A stretch of DNA of 64,000 bases from Fasciolopsis buskii. Lineage: Eukaryota > Platyhelminthes > Trematoda > Plagiorchiida > Fasciolidae. The position numbers and the translations under genes were made by a program. Of the stretch, positions 24,553 to 37,039 are shown piece after piece. The notes under the pieces are model-generated. The model saw only the letters and a program-made list of their open reading frames with translations, had not been told where the DNA came from and did no database searches. Position 1 is the stretch's first letter, and each line of letters begins with the position of its first letter. The stretch spans positions 1-64,000 of the forward strand of contig LUCM01005903.1 in NCBI GenBank assembly GCA_008360955.1, in the 5' to 3' direction.

Positions 24553-24927
24553 TAATTTAAAAAAGCTTTGGAAATTGAGCTCGACCGTTTGCGTACGTTG
24601 GTTGCCAGGTATCGTCCAGGAATTTCCCCGGCTGTATCTATAGCCACTTCAAAAGAAGAGCCATCACAAAGGTCAACCATTTGTCTATGTGCCAACCACT
24701 TCGGCGACTCAGTCGATTGCCCAATGGCACTACCAAAGAAAACCGTGCCTGAGAAGTTCCGGAAGTTTCCAGCTACAGATGCACATGTGCAACGGTGCTC
24801 ATGTGTACCTTGCATGAGCTGCTCTGTAATACAGAACCACTACAGTCCTCAGACTTTACCTTATTATTGCCATAAGCTTCATCCAAGACCTGGGTTATTT
24901 CAGCAACCGTATGTGTTCATTTGGTAA
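24553..24927 (+). other. Coding-like open frame, unidentified
   Basis: A plus frame of about 119 codons begins 'KALEIELDRLRTLVARYRPG', which has an alpha-helical heptad look, then a cysteine-containing stretch ('TICLCANHFGDSVDCP', 'CSCVPCMSCS'). The frame is closed upstream by a stop at about 24553, directly before 'aaaaaag' at the start of the helix, so it could be an exon with an acceptor there, although the pyrimidine tract is poor. No phase-compatible partner exon was found. It could equally be decayed transposon coding sequence. I do not recognise the protein. Confidence 0.25.
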
Positions 24928-26765
24928 TAAAGTGAGGTCACTGAATTCATTTAGCTCATATGAACACAGAAGATTCCCGACTTTGATGAGTACGAAGGAA
25001 CTTGTGGAGTTAAATGAACGTCGAAGGTTTATGGAGTCGTTTTTGCGGTTACAGTATGTGTATTTCTTTCATTTTATCGCGCACTACAGCGAGTTCTATA
25101 GAAAAAATTACCCACTTGATAGTGAACTGGTTACCGAACTTCGGTGAGTTGATCCCGCATATGTGCGGTCCCGGATGCCTCATGGTTTCTACAAAGGATA
25201 TATATTTGTGCACATGGTGACGTCAGTGTGAATAAGGTCCGCATAAAGATTCGCACAAGTATTGTAAGACTGATTGCCTTATCGTGGATCTCATATTACG
25301 TTTGTTTGCCCTTAACCATTCTGACCACTTTGCGTCACCCTCGCTCGACATTGTAAAACTGCAATACTGACAACCCAGAGACTCGACTGGCATGAAGAAA
25401 AGACAGTCGGGAGCGGTAGGAGGTTGCGTATGTTCGGTGTTGTTGTGAGAACGAGGCGTGTGTGAGCTACTTGCAAATTGCGCTGGCCGATCAACGTTCG
25501 GTTGAACAATGGATCTGAAGAAACAAACATTTATCCCAGTACAATGCTCCCTTACGATTAATCGTAACGAGTGTTACTATTTCAGATTAATTAGCTATCG
25601 TAAAATTTCGTGATCTTTGATACTCATTTGAAAAACGAATTCCATGGTACCAGCAGACGTTAACCTTTTTTAATACATCGCATAGTTAGAAGTTCTGCAG
25701 ATTGAGTTGATCTATATCTCTTAAGTTCTACTGCACAATAATGTGATGGATCAGCAACCCTAACTCATAAATTTGGAGTGATTCGGCGCAGAAAAAACGC
25801 AGGATTCCAGTTAATAAACTGAACTATTAATATAAATTTCGCCAATTAAAATATGAGATATGACATGCACAGAGGTATGAAATTTTGGCAAAATATAGAA
25901 TGGAATCTAACTGCTAACAAAGCATGCAATTTATCTCAGTATACTCATACAATATGCACCCAGATATGTACAATATCAATGCAGAAAACATAGCAAGGAA
26001 GTCAAAATTAGCAGCGTATTCAGCAACGAAACGCACATTGAACACAAGTCGGGTTGTTCTCTAAACATCTGTTTTCTTTCCTTGCTAAGGACGCATAGCT
26101 TTTCAAGTCTTCAAGTACCATTGGTTCTTGAGAGACTAAAGCTGGTTCTGCAGCGTACATATATTGAGTTATATATAATACGCCTTCCTAAATACAAGGG
26201 TGGTGCTAACGCAACAACATGTAAATAAAACGGCAGAAGAGGAAGGAATATGTGAGGGGAGGTTAGTAGTAATAAACCATAACATACCAACTGTTTCTTT
26301 TGTTTCCACCAAATACACTTTGTGATTTTTTGTTGTTTTTGCATTGCAAAACAACGGTAGGAATATCTTCCGACTGACCCGGCACACTGGCTTGTGCTTG
26401 ATCTAAGTATCTTTAATGACTGGTCAAATCATGTGAATCAACGTTTATGGTCATCTAGTTGCTCTCGCAAGCCAGAATTACTCATTTGAAAGGTCAGAGA
26501 TAATCATTTCGGAGAAAAATAGCACCGGGTAAGAAATACACAAAAAATGGAACGTAAACAACGGTACTTCGTTAACTGTGCAGGACATCTGTTTCAATTT
26601 CGGTAATGCAGTACGAAACCTCCCATAGCAGAAAGAAATTCAGCAAATGATTATGGGCTAACAGGATGAACAACAGTTCTGAGAGTACGCACGAAGTTCC
26701 GCTTTAATCCATCAGGTTCGATATGATGGCGTGCGGTTTCACCTGACCGCATCCAAGTTTTGCAG
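24928..26765. other. No gene seen
   Basis: A+T-rich sequence with short frames only. No repeat, RNA gene or exon recognised. Confidence 0.4.
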
Positions 26766-29290
26766 TCAACCGGAACATTTAGTACCATTGTCACTAATAA
26801 ATATCAGAGTCACGTCTCTGCAGAATACACTGCGCAAAGTACCGTTTGAATTGGGTTTTGAACAAAGTTGTCCAATACATTTCTGACAGCCGCAAAAAGG
26901 GCTTCGACAACCACCAGAAAATACTTTTTGCCCACAGCAAATTGCATGCACAGATTTCACAAGAAACTGGCAAGGAAAGCCACATTCTATACACTGAATT
27001 TTGTTTATGTGAGTATCTTTCACAGTCATTAGCAGTTCAAATAGTATGTGCATCCAGTGCCGGCCTTCAACATGTAAACAGTCATTTCGACACTTCCCGA
27101 GTGTCTTAAGCTAGAGCTGACTGCAGCTTCTGAGGTTTCACGCCGCGACAATGAGGGCATTATAAACCCCCTAGAATAAATGAAAAGTTATCGTGATGAC
27201 TGAAGGAAACTTAATGTCGTTCCTTTTAATTATTGGTTCATCCACGGGGCAACGCCAAAATAACCGTTTTGAAGCACTTAAGCATATATTGAATCGAGTC
27301 TTCTCGCCTTTAAGCAGATGGCTGCGTCAGTAGACAACCCGACGTGTAGGACGGTATAAAAAAATAAAGACATCAAGACAAACTTCTAGATATTGGATAA
27401 TTATTACTTGGAAGAAAGGCATTGTAATCTTAAAAGCTTAATGCAATATGTCAACAATGAACCATCGTTCGTAGCGACTTTACTAATGAATGTTTGGGAT
27501 GGTGAGGAAACTCTAATGTTTTATAATCGGTGACACCGGTGAACTTCATTTCTAAGAGAAACTCACGTTGGCGATTTACTGCTTGATATTCTCCCAGTGC
27601 TTCACTTTGGGTTTGAGGATATCCCGTCTCTGTTTTTCCGTTTACCCTAGAAATCCAAATGACACGTTAAATATTCTTTATTAAAATTCACCAATACAAT
27701 TGAAAGAGGCATTTGTGACTATAATAGAAGGACTATTCGGTGCTCACAGTTCCTGAATGATGTCATAATTAAGGAAAGTTAAAAGATTCTGCAATATTTC
27801 TCCTTGGAAGGAAGGTCACAAAACACCTGTCCTACAGGAAACAAAGCAAATAACTGGCTTTTTGGAGAGGTTTTGGATCAATCGTAACCAATGTTGTAGC
27901 GCAAATGAAATGAAACACAGATCATGAACGTGATTGAGGGAAAGAACATCAATTAAAGGTGACTATCTCTTGAGATCCGGTGAAATTCCAGAAGTAGTTT
28001 GTATCCAAGATAGAAAAACTGACCAAAACTGAAGACATTTCCTAGATTAACAAAAATGTTAAACTTAGTGCGTCTTTCCTCTGAACGATATGAACGATAA
28101 TCTTGAGTATCATTAGATAGGAGAGGAAACGTTACAAAATTAGGATTGACAGTAATAAAAACAAAAGGACCACCGAAATGATTCAGGCGATACCTACAAA
28201 CCAAATTAAGAAAACTGAATTTGTGAAAGACAAGTGAAGTATCCGTAACCCCTAAAAGATTCGACAGATCATCAAGCTGAATGTGGCAGTAGGCGTCAAT
28301 CAGCTCAATCTGCGGAAAACAAATTGAGCCGGAGATTCCGTAAACAACGGCTTTTGGTTTTCCAGTGGTACATATTCGTTGTAGTCATGTCATGTTTGAA
28401 GTCAGTCAATAATCGCCACAGACCCGTGCAGTTTTGTCATTAGCCTTCAGTAGATTTAAAGTAGGTGCGATAATTCGATGGGTTCTATTAGCTTTTCACA
28501 TGTTTTATAGGCTGGCCGATCGGTTCATTTAAATCAAATGGTATGTTATTGCCACTCAAGGGGTTTATGACCAGCAGTAAGTTTGGAGTACTCAAGAACC
28601 AGACTGAAAATTTCAAAAGCATCATGCTGAACTATAACCGGAGTAATGTTTATCCGCAATTTAAGTAGAACTTCCAGTTCAAGGGATAATGGGCTCTAAT
28701 CTTAAATCAGCAATTTGTAGTTAACTGGATGAAGATTGCTCGTGCAAATAAAACAACATGAGACAGGGATGACCCGTGATGCCACGATTGAATGTACGTA
28801 TATTGGCCAAGTATAGCCTTCGAGGGAAAAAAGGACCAAATCAGCCCTGCAGATAACTGATTCGGGACTTCCTGTATGAAGGTAAAAATATCGAAAGTAC
28901 CATCAGTGGCAGATATTGTCTTAATTAGGCAAGTTGACCAGTCACATAAAATGGACAAAGTGAATGAGGAAAAGTCGACGTTAATAGAATTCTGATTCGG
29001 GAAGAAACTAACAGTAATTTGATGGACTTCACATGGACAAACAACACAATGTTTATAGCCAATCTTAACACAAGAAAAACACTTTGCTTGTCAATATGAA
29101 CAGGAAGGTCAAGAGGGCAACTGTCCCTAAGATTTGACTTGTTTCCAAAGCGAACAATATTTAACACTTTTAATTTAACGGAACTTATGCGAGAACTGTC
29201 TACAAACTTAAAGTTTTGCAAAACCTTGATTCGGCGTCGTCCTTTTCCTCCGAAAGAACTAGACAAAATCGGGTCTGTTGCTGACTTCAT
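26766..29290 (-). other. Chain of minus-strand frames, possible decayed transposon
   Basis: Four minus-strand frames lie in a row: 29290-28925 (121 codons, basic), 28958-28707 (83), 28204-27953 (83) and 27053-26766 (95). The second has 'ATDGTFDIFTF', like the DGTF catalytic segment of MULE-type transposases. The third has 'FGGPFVFITVNPNFVTFPLL', which has some likeness to the start of Helitron-like replication domains. The fourth is cysteine-rich ('CIECGFPCQF', 'CRSPFCGCQKC'). These hints point to different superfamilies, so I only claim a likely mobile-element origin. The overlapping plus frame 29139-29354 also looks coding-like and cannot be excluded. Confidence 0.25.
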
Positions 29291-30885
29291 GGAATTACCT
29301 GCGGATACTTCAAACCCTTCGAAAAGTCTAATTTTCAGGAAGCAATCAATTTAGTCAACGTCCCGATTTTTATTCGACCAATTAAACAATCCTAGAGTAG
29401 GCCATCCGGTTAAAGCCGTGGTTAAATTTCAAGGCTTGTATCTTAAGTTCAAGGATGAAATCTTGAACGGCGTGATTTGTGCCGATCAATGTACTGAATG
29501 TTGCCCCCTCAGCAACAGCAAAAATTCATAGGTAGTATATAATGCAAAGGTAGTTCCTTAAGCTTTTCATGTGAGAGCTTCGCTGGAGATACAGGAAGTG
29601 TCAAGTTTCTCGTTAAACCGCAAATGTCTTTCTAAGTGCAATATAGAAAGAAATGTTTAAGCCTCCATCACTCAGGTTATATTTAATATGAAGCCAGATT
29701 TAAACTCGCTTTTAGTAAATCTTACATTTTTAGAAGGTACAGTTATTATTTAATAGTTCCAATCTGGTCAAATCCATATTTTATCCGGTGAGTCAAATGT
29801 GGTATTGTCTGTACTGAAGTAAGATTCCCGCACAGTCTATTACAGAATCAAATTTCCAAAATGGCACGAAGTGTATTGCAATATATTCGCACAACGCGCT
29901 TATGAATGTGTGCTTTGCCAACATATAGAGATATCGAGTTAGCAGCAGCATCAGTCGTAAGCACTAGAACTACTTAAATTTAAAAAGTTATTTAGAAACA
30001 GGAACATAATATTGCTATTTTCGAACACAAACAACTAAATCCCTAGTACACCAGTTGTCAGGGATTAGGAAATTTGGTAAAATGTAAAGTGACAGATGGC
30101 CCGTGGACCGTTGTTTCTGATAAAAATTTATTCAACATTCAAATTCGTTTTATTTTTTAATTAAAATTAAATGATATGCTCGTTTTACGTTGGGCGTAAT
30201 AAACACCATGAACTGAGAGACTTTTGCAACTAGTTCGTTCATTCAGGAAAAATGATAGACACAGGAAAAGTGCATAAATTTATGGTTTAACTATAGCCGA
30301 TAATCATAAATTTTATGACGTTCGTTTGACATTACTACAACTTGCGCCTTCCTGCTGCGGAAGATGTGATAATTCAATGCGATCTGTGCTCAGTAACCTA
30401 TGAGTTTTTGCTGGAAAAAATGGTTTGTCTTTCGGTGAACGTCACTAGGGTTTTGCGGCTATCGGAAGGTAATCGAGTGCGATGTATTGTAACAAAACTG
30501 AGTTACTGCTGGTCATGTAGGGATACAAAGAATTAAGATTTTCCACTCCCCAAAAGTAGCCCCACTCTTTTGTGTTGTACAATGGAATGATGCCCAAGCA
30601 AATTTTTGGCATAAAATGTTTCTATCGCGGAGTTTTACATGCCAGTTAATGGTTTCGTTGTATGCGACTGTAGCACAAACTGCTCTTCTCCGACAAGTGT
30701 TAGAGGCGTAGACATCTCCTCAACCGGTGTTTCAGAAGAGTTCAAAGCCAACTTAACTTTTGAAGTTACTTGTCTTGAGGAGGGACTGTCATGGAACGCT
30801 TTGCCAGTGTCTGAGTAAGTGATTTCAAAATCGGCATGAAATGGCAATATCAATACAGAAGGAAAAGAAGAATGCACAAATGAAA
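29291..30885. other. No gene seen
   Basis: Strongly A+T-rich, few frames over 60 codons. The frame at 30342-30536 has no motif and no convincing splice sites. Confidence 0.4.
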
Positions 30886-30889
30886 CAGT

Positions 30890-31460
30890 TCATTCGCTAG
30901 CCTTTAAATGTTTCAGCATGGCCGGAGGTGCAGGTTTCAGGCACTGAGTCGACTAATCACTTTGAATGCCTTTCGAAATGCTCCCAAATACCTGCGTCCC
31001 ACAGAATCCCTGCTGAGGAAGTTCCATGCTCTACTTTTTTGTTTGAAGGTGTTCCCACTAAAGCATGGGGACGGAGGAGAATGCCCAGCGCCTTCCACCT
31101 GTTTTATGGATCGTTGATAATCACTCTAGGTGTTTCAACTAAATCCCGATTCTAGGCTAACCACTGCGAGGTAAGAAACAAACGGCCATTTACTCACCGG
31201 CATCTACGGAAGAAGGATATATGAGGAACACTGGATATGCAGCTCCATCCAAGGAGCGCAGGAAAGGATTATTCAATCATCGGTCCAGAGTGGCTTACGC
31301 CACCCTCAGACCATCCTAATGCTTTATGGGTTAAACCGTCTAATAAAAGGCTCGGGCTAGGGTCCCCTAAGTCAACCCTATACTTTGCTTTTGGCAACCG
31401 GGTAGTATCAAGTCCACAGATGAATCATGATTCCCGACGGATAGCCGATGATATGTAGAC
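30890..31460 (-). repeat. Repeat family B, copy 1
   Basis: The part 30900-31260 is the reverse complement of 62230-62570. Shared blocks are 'catgctttagtgg.aacacc' near 31060, 'gcatggaacttcc' near 31020, and 'ttggatggagct' near 31240. The part 31290-31450 is similar, in the same orientation, to 34750-34870 ('gctttat.g.ttaaaccg', 'aaaggctc'). No element-coded protein is recognised. The family is undefined from this sequence alone. Confidence 0.6.
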
Positions 31461-31574
31461 GGAGATTGAAAGAACTAACGAATGTGGCGAGCTCCGGGCA
31501 TCACTTCCTTTTCTTTCTTCGCTTATTGTTTGCGTCCTTCGTTGTGATTTCCTTGGCAAATGAACTGTGCGGCC

Positions 31575-31644
31575 TGCGGTGGCTGAGAGGATAAGGTTGT
31601 AACGTTTGACCGTGAAGGCCACGAGTTCGAATCCTCTCACCGCC
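31575..31644 (+). repeat. tRNA-like sequence (SINE head or tRNA pseudogene)
   Basis: Starts 'tgcggtg' and ends 'caccgcc', giving six pairs of an acceptor stem. It has an A-box ('tggctgagagg') matching the pol III consensus and a B-box ('agttcgaatcc') one base off. The T stem pairs poorly (about 3 of 5), and the anticodon stem is unclear, so it is probably not a working tRNA. A short (TAA)n-like stretch follows at about 31715, as in many tRNA-derived SINEs. Confidence 0.55.
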
Positions 31645-33759
31645 GGTCAACTTCCCCATTCGACAGCACCTTATTGGCCGCAGGCTCTTCCTAGAAAATG
31701 ATTTACACTGTTATTTTAATAATAAGGAAAGTAAAAGAAAAGATTTGTGCAATATCTATCGACCTATTCATATGTATATACACATCTTGCGGTGCTTGGC
31801 ATACAAATTTGTAGCACCGTTGCAAGCGACAAGCTGAGCAGTGTATTTTGACGGAGACGAGGGAAAGGAATCAAAGGACTGACACACTGTGTTCTTTTTA
31901 GTGAGCATCGAATTAATAACCCTTTATTTTTCGGTCTCAAAGGATACGACGTACGCGAGATGCAAAACAAAGTGTGCATACAGTACCATCCCAGTTAAAA
32001 AGCGTCGTTTCCGGGCGTAGTTTTGTTGTTTGACTAAGCCTAAGGCTCCGTGGAAATAAAGTTCCCTTTCTAAAAATCTCCAAAGCACGTGAGTTTATCC
32101 AGCCCATAGCACCAGTATTATCGCCGACTTTAGAAATACACAGAAATGACTCATATGGTTTAAAAATCATTTTAGGTACCACGCGTTGTGGGTTATTGTA
32201 CTAGTCGATCGCCCAGTCCGGAGTAGACCATTTAATGCGAGGATGCACTTCTGGCCTTTGCACAACCAAACGCCTTCTGCAAGGCAGCAGAATCCTTCCA
32301 GACGAGCTAGTGATCAACTGATAGGCCTCTTCTGGAAAACCTTGCCGGGTAGGTGGAAAACGACAAGGAGCAGTGCTCTTATTTGGTAGGCGGCCGACAG
32401 TCTCCGCGCCATAGTACCACCAGCGAGATCTTGTGGTATTTTTAGAGAAATCGCTAGCCCGGCGAAAACCAACCGCACCCTCGACACCGCCGCTGCTTGT
32501 CCGTTGCCGCTTATTCGGTAGGCATGAACCCAGTTTATTCACGGCCAACCACCTGGATGGGGGCCGTTCTCTCAGGGACGCATCAAGTAGCAGGAAGCTC
32601 TGCTTTGAGGTATGCCACAAAAACAAAACTATACTGCCTGGTGGATCCTCATTTTGCGGGTGGGAGAACGATAACAGAATTTGAGTTTAGCCATGAATAA
32701 TTTGTTCAAAAAATGCAACAACATAGCTCTATGACACATTGGCTGTCGGTTATTTTAACGTTGTTTTGGTTCTTAACCGACTCGGAAACACTAAGCTAAA
32801 ATTTTCACTAAGGCTCATTGATTAGGCGTAAAGCGTTTGTGTAAAAGGCAGGACACACAATATGCACACAGTGGATTGTATAATATGACGCATTGGACAA
32901 GTCATACCAAACTTTCGTGCTGGTCCACCGTTGTGTTCATTGCAACCGCGTCGAATCCTGCGAATATTTGGGATGACAAAATGCTTCATTTTCTTGAGGG
33001 AGACGGTAACCCATTACGGGCTGAATGGTCGAAGGTCTCTAGAATTTCCGTTACTGAGTGCACACCAAAAGGAGCACAATTTTGATGGACAGGTGAGATT
33101 CTCCCCGAGCGGATAACAGGGATGGGTTTATACTAGGGTGGAATGTTTGACGACTTCGTAATGGGAGTGCAAAAGGGAAAAATTGCTGTCGTGATCAAGG
33201 TTATTTGGTTACAGCACTGGCAACTATTTAGGGGTTGATAAATCATAAACTAGTTTTCCCAAATGAAGACATGAGTGGCGCTCATAATATTCTTACCGGT
33301 CATAGTCAATGTGAACACAGCGAGGACTTACTGGCCTAGTCAGATGGTTGAAAAAATTAATCCACTCAGTCGTTTAGATGGCCTGTTTTCCAGGCAGTCT
33401 TCAATGAGGGTAGACACCCCCTCCGTTTTGGATTTGTCCTTGTGGTTTTGATGTCAGTGTAAATCTCAGTGTGTTGCTTTAACCGTCTTGGTTGACTATT
33501 TTAGCTGTAGATCTGAACTGGGATCGTCTTGCTGTCTACATGGGGTCTTTCTCCGTTGTTAGAGTCTACTCTGAAAGCTCTGCCTGCTGTGTGACAAGCT
33601 ACCTTCGATATAGACACTGCTCCTTTGGACGGTTACTTTGATTTGTTGGCAAGGATGATTCGCCAAAATGCTCCTTTTATCCGGGAACAGCTTTTGTCAC
33701 ATTGTTTTTTCTAGTGTCACGAATTCCAGAAGCATACTCTCGAACGGTTAGTGCGTCAG
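31645..33759. other. Unassigned stretch with a G+C-richer block
   Basis: The block 32186-32700 is richer in G+C and has open frames on both strands (32626-32201 minus, 141 codons; 32433-32684 plus). Neither shows a motif. Open frames on both strands are expected from base composition here. No splice-flanked exon was found. Confidence 0.35.
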
Positions 33760-33762
33760 TAT

Positions 33763-33798
<36 letters not shown>
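33760..33798. repeat. (AT)n microsatellite
   Basis: About 39 bases of alternating A and T with one interruption ('aaat' at about 33775). Confidence 0.95.
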
Positions 33799-34689
33799 GA
33801 AGGGGTTTCGTACTGTATCGCGGACAGGGAACCAGAGATGCTGCCGTAATTTAAGATATCTAGCGAACACCTGGAACATGCGATCACAAGATCAAGCATC
33901 GAGCGCCACAGAGAACTCGCTGATAAGGAATCTTTCCACCACTGAGGTCACAGCTTTGTTCGACAATCAGTGATACTCATACGCGTTACGAATTAACGAA
34001 GCTAACCAAAACTTTTCGAGTTTAAGATACTTTATATGAAAGGTTCATATTTTGGCCAAGAATATATTGAGATTGGGTTTATTTGAGCTCAACACAACCG
34101 GAATCTTTTTTCGCAGCTTGCCTCTCCACGCCACCCCATTCTAGCCGCTGTCTGCACAATTGAAGGTTGTATCTGAAATATCTCAGGTAAATGTGCAAGT
34201 TTTTATCCCAGAAACCTCTGAGTGCCTAAAAACTACGAAATCGGATTATGGGTTTACCATGTAATGACCGTACAAACGTGATCTAAATGGATCGAGAATC
34301 CTGGAGTAGAAAACCTAATAATGGCACAATTGATAGATGTGTATATGCTTGCGTCTGTGCGAAATGGAATGGCACGAAATGATGCCAGACACAATGTTAT
34401 TCTTGTGTGATTTCAATTATTCAATCAGGCTTCTGAATTAGTTGCTTCACATTAATAAAACTAAGCCAATTTTTCCTCAGTGCAGACCTGAACGGATAAT
34501 ACATAGCATTACGGTATTGCATGAAATATTTCAGAAAATAACTTAGTATTCCTTCCGGCACATATATCAATTAAAACATAAGGAAACTAGTATGCCGAAG
34601 AACTGTTTTTGTCATAAATTTTCATAGTTCTACAATACCACAAGACAGAGTTTGTTGACAAGCCCTTGCGCGTATACAGTTGATGTTTC
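33799..34689. other. No gene seen
   Basis: No long frame, repeat or RNA gene recognised. Confidence 0.4.
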
Positions 34690-34870
34690 CATCGGTGGAC
34701 AGGAGATGCTTGTGCAGTTTGAACCACCTTTATCCAAAGGACGGATGAACTGAATTGGGAAACCTTCATATCGTCCTACCGCTTTATAGCTTAGACCGCT
34801 TGGTCAAAGGCTCTATTTCGGTTTGGGAAATCGAATATTACTAAACCCAGTGGCGAGAAGTGGGTCCCCA
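34690..34870 (-). repeat. Fragment related to repeat family B
   Basis: Similar to 31290-31450 in the same orientation: 'ccgctttatagcttagaccg' against 'atgctttatgggttaaaccg', then 'tcaaaggctc' against 'taaaaggctc', and 'gaatattactaaacccagtg' against a 'gtagtatcaagtccacag' block. Strongly diverged. Confidence 0.45.
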
Positions 34871-36285
34871 TGCACTACTGATGACGTGGGGGCGAAACTG
34901 CGCTACATATTGTTTTTTCTACTCCTCTTTCCCTCTTTTTCAGGATTTCAATGCAATACAATCCACCCAGAGATTTCTACTAAATGTGTGATTTGAAATT
35001 ACTGATGACGAATATCTCCAGAGAGACAATGCTAGAAGGATTCGATGTCTGTCAGAAAACCATTCTAATCTAAGAGGAAGAGAGGAATGATGTCAATGAA
35101 GGACGGTGAATCTATACTGAGCGAAGTGTCTAAGGTACGACAGAAGGATATATTGAAAATTAGTGGGACACCGATGGAATCACTACTCTCATATCTCTTG
35201 GTAGATGTGTTCTTGAAAAATCTAAAGGCTAAAACTTCCCGGCCTCGCCTATGGTAGACAAATTTATGGTGCTTAGAAAACTCAAACTGGACAAATCCAT
35301 AGACACTCCAACATATTAGGGCCAGAGAGAATCTTCACAAAGAGGGAAGAATGGACGTGTTGATAATGAGACAGACAAATTGCAACATAGAAATGAGAGT
35401 CTACGAAAAATTGACAACGGCTGAGCGTATGCTGAGCAATAAGGGGCGATAATCCAGAACGTCACCAAAGGAGCTGCGTACGTATCCCATTCATATTTGG
35501 CAATCACACATTGCAGCACAATTATAGTTTGTAGCGTGACATCACCAAAACGATAACATGCATCAGAGGTTTGAAGTCGAAATCAGTGTATCCGAAGGCA
35601 TTACAATTTATTTATGCGCTTGTCCAACACAGTGAATCGAACTGTTTTCTATCTTTAGAATAATTAATATGAATTTGTATAAGGTTGAAGTGAATAATCA
35701 GTCACGATAGAATCGAGGAAAAATAAAAAGAGGCAAACGCTTCTGTTACCAAAGCGGAGCCAAACTGGTGACTAATTCGTATCGCTAGAACTGAACATGG
35801 CCAGAATTTGATGTGGTGTATGTGATATCAAACAAATTGTCGGACATCATAGTGTTTTGGCTAGGTCAAGTGTGCATGTGTAAAGACAAAGCGAAACAGT
35901 TCTGGATAAATCGGGGAAGACTATGTTTCTGATTTTATTATTGAAATCCGCGGTGGAAGTAAATCGTCCCCAATCTGTTCTGTGTAAGAAAAAACAACAA
36001 AAATTAAGTACGAGCGTAAAACCTGATTGTTCCGAACCGATGCCGTCTAACGAATTTCCGTATTGGCTGTTTATATCTCCGAATCACTGTTGGCTACCAG
36101 TAGGAACACCGTATACACTGAAAGGAAGTTCAAGATCGTGTGTTCATTGCTTTCCCTGTCAGATTAATCATTTTTGGCTTTATCTTGCATTTGCTGCGTG
36201 TTGTAGTTATAAGCAACAACAGTGAAGCGGTGGTCAGACCGTAATGGTACACGAATAGATAAGAGAACTGGTACTTGGAAGAGCA
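34871..36285. other. No gene seen
   Basis: Short frames only. The 100-codon plus frame 35923-36225 is cysteine/tryptophan-rich without a motif and looks like chance. Confidence 0.4.
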
Positions 36286-36389
36286 TTCATTTTGTGCATC
36301 CTGGGCCGCTGTTTATCAGTAGTGTGGAGAGGTATTGATCAGAATTGCAGCTACCAACGCGAATTCTCTTCAGCATACTTAGAACATTT

Positions 36390-36510
36390 CGGTATGATGT
36401 GCCAAATCAAAGAAATGTTCAAACAGGAGAGCATAGGATGCACATATCTGACGTGCGATAACAACGGCCGAATCGATTGTGTGCCTCTGGGGAATTTTCT
36501 TCTTTTATCC
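36390..36510 (+). repeat. Repeat family C, copy 1
   Basis: Matches 58735-58870 in the same orientation: 'gagagcataggatgcacatat' region against 'gagagcatcgggtacgcatac', then 'gcgataacaacggccgaa' against 'gcgacaataaccgcgaaa', and 'ctggggaattttcttc' against 'cccgggcaacttttg'. The 100-codon frame across it is probably chance. No family name known to me. Confidence 0.55.
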
Positions 36511-36600
36511 ATACGTCTATTTCTTACTTCCGAAACCAAAAATTCTGATTTCATAGATCAATTTCTCACGGTTAAACCGAAGTTTTCGCTTTGACTAAGA

Positions 36601-37036
36601 CTGTGGGCCGTATTAACATTCCGCAAAATCTGAGCGGAGACAAAACATTGTTTTTTAATGAAAAGTCATATTAAATATATTGTTAGTTTTTACACCTAAA
36701 CACAACTAGTCAAATGGACGATGTTTCTGGCCGTTTAATATGCGTCGCTCCTGGCTAAATTAATCTCACACTGTTTATCCGACGAAGACTAAATGGCCAG
36801 TGTCGTTATATCTGGAATTGCGCTGGCGTGTTGTACATTATTGTATAAATTTCTGCGTACAAAAAATAATGTTGCATTTCAGTCGAAAAGCTTGAGTGCA
36901 AAAAATAAAATAAGAAAAAATATACTCATCACCTCGTAAATATGTACAAAAACTCATCGAGTAATGATCATAGCACATTATGAGATGTTGCTTAGGAATT
37001 TGGCTAAAATAAGGTCACATTTTGTCAAAATGTGTG
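36601..37036. other. No gene seen
   Basis: A+T-rich, no features recognised. Confidence 0.4.
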
Positions 37037-37039
37037 CTA

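Noticed and set aside
32201..32626. 141-codon minus frame in a G+C-richer block
   Set aside because: The opposite strand is also largely open, as expected from base composition, and no motif is present.
33760..33798. (AT)n tract as an origin or regulatory site
   Set aside because: Simple microsatellite; a second one of similar size occurs at 58688 without shared flanks.
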